From Blastomyces gilchristii SLH14081 (taxonomy: Eukaryota; Ascomycota; Eurotiomycetes; Onygenales; Ajellomycetaceae), in the NCBI RefSeq assembly GCF_000003855.2, contig NW_003101680.1:1374976-1438975 (forward strand): 64,000 bases of DNA, written 5' to 3'. This document shows positions 56,540 to 64,000 of this stretch, piece after piece. The notes below the pieces were generated by a model. That model was not told the DNA's origin. It saw only the letters and a program-made list of their open reading frames with translations, and did no database searches. The position numbers and the translations under genes are program-made. The stretch's first letter is position 1. Every line of letters begins with the position of its first letter.

Positions 56540-59248
56540 ATGGCAGTCAACAGAATAAGGGGCGCTTTCACTGCGCCTCGGAAGGGAGAAACCTTTGAAC
56601 TGAGAGCTGGGCTTGTGTATGTCCTATTGCAGCAATACGGGATGTGAAAGGTGTCACTCAGACCAATGCTGACTTGCGCTTTTACAGGTCTCAATATGCT
56701 TGGGAAAGGTATTTCCATGTCCTACATATCCCGCTTCTTGGTCTATCCTCTTTTGAAAACTTACACTGGTTTGCAGAAAGGAATCCATCCAGAAGACCAT
56801 CATGGCCATGACTTTAGGCAAAGATGTGTCTGCGCTCTTTCCAGACGTCCTGAAAAACATTGCAACCAATGATCTGGATCAGAAAAAGCTTGTCTACCTT
56901 TATCTTATGTGAGTACAGTACTCGGGGGCTTCTCTCCCTTGTCGATAATGTTCCTTTCTTAGGTTCCACTGATCATCTAACCATGCGGTTCTAGGAATTA
57001 TGCCAAATCACACCCCGACCTATGTATCCTCGCCGTGAACACGTTCGTCCAGGACTCGGAAGACCCGAACCCTCTCATACGAGCGCTTGCCATCCGTACA
57101 ATGGGTTGTATTCGGGTGGAAAAAATGATCGACTACTTGGAGGAGCCCTTGTGGAAAACGCTGCGGGACGAGTCCCCCTATGTCCGTAAAACGGCTGCAA
57201 TCTGCGTAGCTAAACTGTTCGATCTCAATCCCACCCTCTGCTTAGAGAACGGTTTCTTGGAGAGGCTGCAAGAATTGATCGGAGATCCCAACCCCATGGT
57301 TGTAGCCAACTGCGTCACCGCTCTGGCAGAGATCAGCGAAACGGCTCCAGAGACGAAAGCCTTGCATATCACGCCAAATACACTGAGGAAAATGCTTATG
57401 GCCCTGAACGAGTGTACAGAATGGGGCAGGGTTTCCATTCTGAATAGCCTGGCGGATTATAGAACGACAGATGTGAAGGAGGCGGAGAATATATGCGAGC
57501 GGGTTGCTCCTCAGTTCCAGCATATCAATGCCAGTGTGGTTCTTGCCGCTGTGAAAGCTGTCTTTTTGCATATGAAAATTATTAATCCGGACACTGCTAA
57601 ATCATACTTGAAGAAGATGGCGCCCCCGCTAGGTATGTTCTTTGGAACAGCAGCGCAGATGTATTCTGTCATGATAGGATGCTGATTTCTTTTCTTGTCT
57701 CAAAAGTTACCCTCGTCTCCTCCGCCCCGGAAGTTCAGTACGTTGCTCTGCGAAATATCGACCTTCTCCTCCAAAGCAAGCCCAACATCCTTGACAAGGA
57801 GCTCCGTGTCTTTTTTTGCAAATATAATGATCCGCTGTACGTCAAATTCCAGAAACTAGACATCATGGTTCGGATCGCGAACGACCGGAATGTAGACCAG
57901 CTTCTCGCGGAATTAAAGGAATATGCCCTCGAGGTCGATATGGATTTTGTCCGACGTGCTGTCAGAGCCATCGGGCAAACAGCAATTAAAATCGGGACCG
58001 CGACGGAGAAATGTGTTTCCACGTTGCTTGACCTGATTAACACCAAAGTGAACTACGTCGTCCAGGAAGCCATTGTTGTCATCAGAGACATATTTCGCAA
58101 GTACCCTGGTTATGAGGGTATTATTCCTACTCTGTGCCAGTGTATCGACGAGCTGGATGAACCCAATGCTCGAGGGGCATTGATATGGATCGTGGGCGAG
58201 TATGCAGACAAAATTAGCAATGCAGGTGATATCCTAGCAGGCTTCGTGGATGGTTTTAATGAAGAGTTCACCCAGGTTTGTTTCTTACGATTCACTGTAT
58301 ATCGGCTTCATGTCCAGCTAATTCTCCTTCCTTCCAGACCCAACTTCAAATATTAACGGCTGTAGTTAAACTATTCCTAAAACGGCCGGAGAAAGCTCAA
58401 GGCCTCGTTCAAAAGGTCCTTCAGGCAGCAACGGCCGAGAATGACAATCCAGATATTAGAGACCGGGCATATGTATACTGGCGACTCCTTTCCAACACTA
58501 CCGACCCATATGCCGCAAAGAATGTTGTCCTGTCAGAAAAACCTCCTATTGTTACAACTATCCAATCCCTACCCCCCGCACTGCTTGAACGACTTCTCAC
58601 GGAACTATCAACACTCGCGTCCGTCTATCACAAACCCCCAGAGCAATTCGTTGGCGAAGGCAAATATGGAGCCGATGCTGTTCAAAAGGCTGCCATTGAG
58701 TACGTTTCCAATGGCCCTTCGATCTGCCTGTGTTTGATTTTGTTTCGCTTTATTTCCCCTCCCTGCTAACACTCTAACACAGGGAACAACTCCAAAATGC
58801 ACGAGAAAACCCATTGGCGGCCGCCGCAGCGGCAGCTGCGGTTTCCGGAACGGCTGCTCCAGCACAACAAACCAACATAGAGAGCCTGCTGGATATCGAC
58901 TTCGACGGTACGGCGCCTGCGTCTGCGCAGAAAGAGCCGCCTAGCGGGATGTCCGGGCTCGAGGGGCTGGCTGGAACACCTGTTCGCGTTCAATCACCCG
59001 CTGCTGGTGTACCACCACCGTCCAGTAACAATCTTGAAGATCTGATGGGCGTATTTGGAAGCGGGCCAGATGCGGGCGGCATGACTTCTGCTGGAGGACT
59101 GGGATCGCAGAACGGCAGCAGTAATGCTGATCTCATGAATGGCTTTGCGGGCTTGGATCTTACGGGGTCGACAAGTAGGCCTACGCCTCCTCTGGCGTCT
59201 GGGACGACGACAAGCAAGAATAACCAAGATATTTTGGATTTATTTTAG
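56540..59248 (+). CDS. AP-1/AP-2 beta adaptin without ear domain, seven exons
   Basis: Family role: large subunit of the heterotetrameric clathrin adaptor at the TGN/endosome (Apl2-like), linking cargo to clathrin. Exons are 56540..56616, 56688..56708, 56777..56908, 56995..57632, 57707..58275, 58338..58699 and 58783..59248; all phases close, 754 residues. Exon 2 is only 21 nt. The N-terminal adaptin trunk (about 1-580) includes [85 protein letters not shown] and [17 protein letters not shown]. After a poly-Ala run (612-619) the hinge has the clathrin-box-like Leu635-Leu-Asp-Ile-Asp639. It stops with EDLMGVFG and NNQDILDLF, with no ear domain. AP-1 versus AP-2 identity not separable here. Confidence 0.93.
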
Positions 59249-59289
59249 CGAAGTGGATGGGATTGGGCCCTAATGCTGGTGGGGTAGGA

Positions 59290-59355
59290 AGGGAAGAGGA
59301 GAGGAGAGGAGAGGAGAGGAAAGAAGAGAAGAGGAGAAGGAGAGGAGAGGAGAGG
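59290..59355. repeat. (GGAGA)n-type purine microsatellite
   Basis: Interrupted GGAGA/GAGGA/AAGAG repeats just after the AP beta stop codon. Confidence 0.88.
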
Positions 59356-59473
59356 GTTAATAATATCCTATATTAATGTTTTCGTTTTCTCCCTTTTGTC
59401 TTCCGGTTTGACCAAGTTTGCCAAAGCGTAATATCGAGATAGACAAATGGATTATTTATTTCTGCTCTTTTGG

Positions 59474-59529
59474 TTCGGCTGACTTCTTTTGACTTTGTCG
59501 TTTCGGCTGACTTCTTTTGACTTTGTCGT
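59474..59529. repeat. Perfect 28-bp tandem direct repeat
   Basis: TTCGGCTGACTTCTTTTGAC... occurs twice head to tail (59474-59501, 59502-59529) with no mismatch seen. Confidence 0.95.
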
Positions 59530-59900
59530 ATAGGGGCAACTTTGATTACCACATTTCATTGTTACTCGAGAGAAAGGTATATATTTAGAATATTATACGA
59601 ATAAAAGGATTTAATATGGAATGCTATCAAGTAAAAGGTAGTACAGTACATATCCAAGTCGTGTGTTATCATGCATTTACCGAATGATGTCAAGATTCCG
59701 CCATCCCCCAAGCCTGTTTCAAACAGCCGAGCTACGAATGTGCCCTTAGCAGTTTCTTGCAACAACACCGTATATCTTAACGACAGACACAACCACCAAT
59801 CGATCACGACTACTACCTACCCTAGGTACATATATGCGCAACTCTTCTTCCGTACTCTATTCCCATGAACCGACCAACCAACTAATATCCACCCATCCAT

Positions 59901-61536
59901 ATGTCCGCATCCGAGGGCTCCTTTAACCCCCCTTCTTCCTCCCTCTCCCCAGCCCGCACCTCCCCCCCGCGATCTCAGTCTCAATCCCAACCCCAACCCC
60001 AATCTCAAACCAAGGGATCCCAATCTCCATCTGCATCCTCTTATCTCACCTACCCCGTCAGCCATGTCGTCTCCGGCCTCTACAGACGCCTTACAGAGCC
60101 CACCCCCTCGGGCTCCACCTCCAAAAAGCCCTCCCTAGACCCCATGAGCGTCTCCGAAATCTACAACCCCCCACACCGCACCGCGTCCCCCTTCCAGCCA
60201 CCCCCCCTCACTCCTCTAACTCTTAAAGCAGCGGGAAGCCCCTCCCGGATTTTCCTCACACGCTCCCTAGCGGAGGAAATCCGGCTACTGGTCCCACCCC
60301 GTCTGCAGCTGCTGGATACCTGGCAGCTGGCTTATAGCCTGGATAGAGATGGCTCGAGCCTGCTGACGCTGTATGACAAGTGTAGAGAGTTTGGGAATAA
60401 GAGCCAGAGGGCCGGGTATGTGCTCGTTGTAAAGGATTCGTCAACCGCTGGGTTAGGTGGTGGAGGGGGAGGTGCTGGGATAAGCGGGGGCGTGATGTTT
60501 GGCGCCTATCTTACGGACCCTCCGCATCCGGCTTCACATTATTATGGGACGGGCGAATGTTTTCTTTGGCGGGCTAGTGTGATACCTTCTACACCATTGA
60601 TGCAGGTGCGCTCCACGACTACGACTACAACTACGACTTCAACAGGAAATGGGGACGGCGAGGAGATGGCTACCGGTGCAGGCATCGGGGCAGGGGGACG
60701 AGTACAGTCGACTGAGGGAGATAATAATAATAACCTGCTGGAACTGGCAGGGTTGCCTTTACCTCCCAGTGCGGATACAACACAGGTTCGGGGCAGGACC
60801 ACGACGCTGAGAGGTGAGGAGCGCAGTAATAATGTTAATGACGCAAACTATGACGGCAGTACATTCTCTAGTCTGCATGAGAGCCCAGCACGCATTGAAG
60901 ATGGCCCGGATACCGCCAGTACTACTGGGAAGAGGGGGGATGGGGATAGCAGCCGCAGCAGATATGGAGGAGATCTACTCTCACCAACGCAGCGGCGGAG
61001 TGCGTCTCGCGGTACCACTGGTAGCAGCGACAATGATGGTTCTGGAGACGGTCAACAAGTTGCGCCAGCTAACTACCTTCCAACAGGTGCTAGCCGAAGC
61101 GGAAGCGGAGCCACCACGCCTGAGCGGATTCGGTTCAAGGCGTTCCCCTATAGCGGGGTTAATGATTATATGATTTTTTGCGAGACGGGGTTTTTGAGTG
61201 TTGGGGGCGGGTGAGTCATTTTTCTTTTTATTTCTATACCTCAAACATTATCCCCTTATGGCACAGTTGAATAAATATGTCCCATCTCCCTCTATATTCT
61301 GGGGGTAGACGGATACACAAATTATTACAAAGTAAACAAAGAAAGAAACTGGCGACTAATCACACTCTTCTCATGCACTATCTCTTTGTAGAGACGGCCA
61401 CTACGGGCTTTGGCTTGACGACTCTTTCGAGAAGGGCGTCAGCAACACGTGCCCGACTTTTGGCAACGAACCCTTAAGCGACGAGGGGACGAAGTTTGAT
61501 GTCTTAGGCGTTGAAATCTGGTATATCGGATCATAA
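59901..61536 (+). CDS. TLDc-domain protein, OXR1-like, two exons
   Basis: Family role: OXR1/TLDc proteins protect against oxidative stress and in yeast can disassemble the V-ATPase (Oxr1). Exons are 59901..61210 and 61392..61536 with a 181-nt intron (GTGAGT...TGTAG), 484 residues. The N-terminal 100 residues are Ser/Pro/Gln-rich. The TLDc domain starts near 110: SRIFLTRSLAEEIRLLVPPRLQLLDTWQLAYSLDRDGSSLLTLYDKC, then AGYVLVVKDS and GVMFGAYLTDP. A long low-complexity insert (about 240-400, with a Thr tract STTTTTTTTS) interrupts it, then FPYSGVNDYMIFCETGFLSVGGG, and after the splice DGHYGLWLDDSFEKGVSNTC and FDVLGVEIWYIGS. This is the complete TLDc end. Internal inserts are usual in fungal OXR1. 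Confidence 0.9.
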
Positions 61537-62942
61537 AGAGTTGTGGGGGGGGAAGGGGGGGGTTGGGTTGGGGGAACTGGAGGGATGGAGAAAAACCAAT
61601 ATTCACTTCGCACTTTCTTCTCCTATGGCCAATAGCTGAATCTGATGATGTGTTAATTACTCTCTCTGTAATTCATGAATGGATTATTTTATGCGTGGGA
61701 CTTGTGTCTTGTCTTCTATTCGGGGATGACATGAACAATTCAATTATGCACGTGTCACCAGCCTTTCTTAACTATCTCTCGAGCAAACCATACATCTAAC
61801 CAAACGATGTCTACTTGAACGGACGTTGATTCACCAATAACGGTGTATTCCAACGTATGAATGTGACATTTTGAAGGGCATACTAAAGGGTAAGCAACTA
61901 GGTAGATGTATATATATGCTATTAGTTGACTCTGTTCCGCAGGGGAGGAAGTGGCTATATATACATCATCTCTCCAGACCTATAAGCAAAGGGGCAGGGG
62001 GGTGTACTCAACGATTCTTGAGTGTCCTACGAGGGTAAAGTAATATCAATCCAACAAGAAAATAACTAAATATACATTCATATAGTTAGCTTACTAGGCA
62101 TACAAATTTGCATGGTCCACTCTTCATTTTCCGTGCGAGTTCATTGCCTATGTAGTAAGTATGCTAATCGCGGTTTTTGTGATTCTGCTTTCCGCTCTCC
62201 GCTCTCCGCTCTCCGCTCTAACAAGAAACGCCAAGACTTAGCGGCTCCCGACCACATGTAGCCCTGAAGAACAGAGAGTCCGAATTAAACTAGTATAGTT
62301 AACAATACGAAGTACTGGTAACTAGTGCTTTTGATTTTAAAAACTCAAAAATCACTAAATAATGTTTCATTTTTCCATTCCATTACTTTCTCTCTTTAAA
62401 GCTTGAAGAGGGTAGGTAGGCTATATACAGAAAAGAAGAAAAGGCTCGACCTGCTCAGATACCCTTCGGGCCTGGTGGACACTTAAAAGGAAGCATTCAA
62501 GGAAATGGGTGGCCAAGGAAAAGCACGCCTCAGCCGCGCGGATAGGAGGCAATTGGGTAGGGGAGGGGAATGGGGAGGGAGGGAAGGGAAGAAGGGAACA
62601 TTAATGGGAAATAGAAACCCACGAATAAAGATGAAAAAATACATGTAGAAAATTAAAATAAAAGAATAAAAGAATAAAAAGCTCAACTTAAAAAAAAAAA
62701 AAAGAAAGAAAGAAAACACACGCCTGAGCTTGTGAAGATGTAGAAAATAACCACATACCATCAGTGGCTGCCCCAGGTCAAGACTGGAAGAAAAAAGTGA
62801 TGTTAAGGAAAAAAGGGGACTGCTGAACTGGATAAGAAAATGACCACCGGAAATGGAGAAGAAAATAGCAAAATAAGCATAAAAATAAAAATAAAAATAA
62901 AAAAGGTCCAACACCTTGCAGAACCGCTCCGGTCCAATTGAA
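61537..62942. other. 1.4-kb convergent spacer with (CCGCTCT)4
   Basis: 3' flanks of OXR1 and Vid27. AT-rich with homopolymers; the (CCGCTCT)4 array is at 62192-62219. Frames at 62483-62914 are low-complexity translations and are rejected. Confidence 0.5.
62192..62219. repeat. (CCGCTCT)4 minisatellite
   Basis: Four perfect 7-bp units, pyrimidine-rich on the + strand. Confidence 0.92.
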
Positions 62943-64000
62943 TTAATAAGGACTATTTACTACCTCATTCCTCCCAAGGCGCGCACTACTTCTCCGCCCA
63001 GTGCTATGTCGGACAGGACCCGCAATACTCTCTCTCGTCGGCCTCCTAAACGTCTGCTTCGCAACCATATTGACCTCATTCGGCAGCGCAACAATAACAT
63101 TCTTATCACTGCCATACTTGAAGTTATCCGCCTTCACTTCCTCTGCATATCTCTTAATCGTGTAGGGGTCCTTGCGGCCCTGAAGCACCTTCTTCATATT
63201 CCACGTGACGATGAACGGCCCCGTGGCTGTAATGATTGACGTCTCTGAGGAGTCGCGGCCGGTATTGAAGCGGGCGGGCGTGAAGGAGATGCGAGTGCCG
63301 GTCTCGTGTTGGAACTGAGCGACGTGGTTCGGCTGCAGGCCTAGTCGGCGTGGTTGGGGCTTGGAGTCCTTTGCAAATGATTTCTCGAAGCCGAGTTTGC
63401 CCTCATTTTTGCCATCCTTTTGAAGAGAATCGACCAAAAGGAGGTATGTGCGGCATGTAGCTAGGACCCAGCGGCCGTCGGCGGAAACATCTAGACCGAT
63501 TATTGGTTCACCAAGAGCAGGGATGTGCGTCTTCGCCCGCACGCCAAACTTATCGAACATGCGGATGTCACCTTTATTGGAGGCGACTGCGACATAGCCC
63601 TGCTCTGTGGTCGCAGCGGCAGAGAAGTCGTTATTTTTGACATATTCTTTGAGGTCCTTTTGCACTAGTTTGTTTCCTGAGAGGCGAGGGTCGATGCGGA
63701 ATAGGGCATTGCGAGAAATACCAACGAATTGCTGGTTGGAGGTCATTTGGGCGAATTTCTAGATAACAGTTAGTTTGAGAACATTAGAGGTTTTAGAATA
63801 TAAAGGGCGAAAAATAAAAAGGGAAACACGTACGCTTTCAGGCGCAAATGAAGTTACGGGAATGTCATCGTGAACTTTCCATTCATCAACAACTTTCCCG
63901 TACTCAAGATCCATTCTGTACAAGGAATGAGGATCCTGTTCATTCTGCAAAATCATGTTTGAATCCTCGCAATGAAGCATGACTTTCTTGGGGCTGAAGA
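62943..64000 (-). CDS. VID27: Vid27 (vacuolar import and degradation protein 27), 3' part
   Basis: Family role: Vid27 is a cytoplasmic protein named from vacuolar import and degradation screens; its biochemical function is unclear. Visible: complement(62943..63758), preceded by a 75-nt intron (63759-63833, GTACGT...CTAG) and an exon running off the window (63834..64000), phase kept. The Vid27 C-terminal propeller-like region is seen: HCEDSNMILQNEQDPHSLYRMDLEYGKVVDEW, IPVTSFAPES, QQFVGISRNALFRIDPRLSG, GYVAVASNKGDIRMFDKFGVRAKTHIPALGEPIIGLDVSADGRWVLATCRTYLLLVD, and TGPFIVTWNMKKVLQG. The tail is basic and ends NEVVNSPY. About 328 C-terminal residues are present; the full protein is about 750-800. 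Convergent with OXR1. Confidence 0.92.

Larger units (their letters stand above)
59249..59900. other. Spacer with GGAGA-type microsatellite and a 28-bp direct repeat
   Basis: AP beta 3' flank and OXR1 promoter. A (GGAGA/GAGGA)n purine tract (about 59290-59355), then two copies of a 28-bp sequence (59474-59529). No gene. Confidence 0.55.

Noticed and set aside
62483..62914. Minus-strand 143-codon hydrophobic/aromatic frame
   Set aside because: Translation of AAATA/AAAGAA-rich low-complexity DNA in a convergent spacer.
1..64000. Biosynthetic gene cluster or fungal immunity (NLR) cluster
   Set aside because: No PKS, NRPS, terpene synthase, NACHT or HET-type domain was seen. The single ankyrin protein and sedolisin are isolated among housekeeping genes.

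Overview
The window is ordinary nuclear DNA from a filamentous ascomycete (Pezizomycotina), most likely Eurotiomycetes and perhaps Onygenales. The reasons are the protein families present (a Clr5-domain protein, a fungal sedolisin, an Mtf1-type mitochondrial transcription factor, an earless AP beta subunit, Vid27), genes cut by short introns of about 50-160 nt with GTATGT/GTAAGT/GTGAGT-like donors, and long gene-free spacers full of homopolymers and microsatellites. The order-level placement is an impression, not a computed result. I see no bacterial, viral or plasmid sequence, no CRISPR array, no rRNA and no tRNA I could recognise.

Layout. 1-10 kb: Ski3 3' part (+), Rmi1 (-), Vps51 (+), a DUF1917/Bles03 protein (-), Dph7 (+), Rpn12 (-). 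10.9-22 kb: a secreted sedolisin peptidase (-), tubulin cofactor C (+), an AMSH/Sst2-type JAMM deubiquitinase (-), Mtf1 (+). 22.7-38 kb: an unrecognised protein (-), a divergent protein kinase (-), an ankyrin-repeat protein (-), a ketopantoate-reductase-like enzyme (+), a Clr5-domain protein with glutamine and histidine tracts (-), an unrecognised basic protein (-). 38-41.4 kb is gene-poor. 41.4-47 kb: a secreted esterase-like/phytase-like protein (-), a Glu/Lys-rich protein usually labelled 'BTB domain transcription factor' (-), an unrecognised acidic/basic protein (-). 47.4-64 kb: coatomer alpha (+), Erv1 (-), a HIRIP3/DEK_C-like histone-chaperone candidate (+), AP-1/AP-2 beta (+), a TLDc/OXR1 protein (+), and the 3' part of Vid27 (-).

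Most genes are unrelated housekeeping genes in alternating orientation. There is no operon-like or biosynthetic cluster. Membrane traffic is over-represented (Vps51/GARP, COPI alpha, AP beta, the AMSH-like DUB, Vid27), but I take that as chance. Where I could, I rebuilt exon-intron structures by hand and checked that reading phase was kept across every junction. The multi-exon models for Dph7, Rpn12, sedolisin, TBCC, AMSH, Clr5, esterase, the 'BTB' protein, coatomer alpha, Erv1, HIRIP3-like, AP beta, OXR1 and DUF1917 all close without a frame error. The first exon of Mtf1 and the intron of the reductase gene are less certain.

I did not find a convincing undescribed biological system. The most interesting leads are a kinase with altered HRD and DFG motifs, a 110-bp tandem duplication in the esterase promoter, an intron that splits the catalytic-serine codon of the sedolisin, several CpG-poor AT-rich islands that may be decayed (RIP-mutated) repeats, and three unrecognised proteins.
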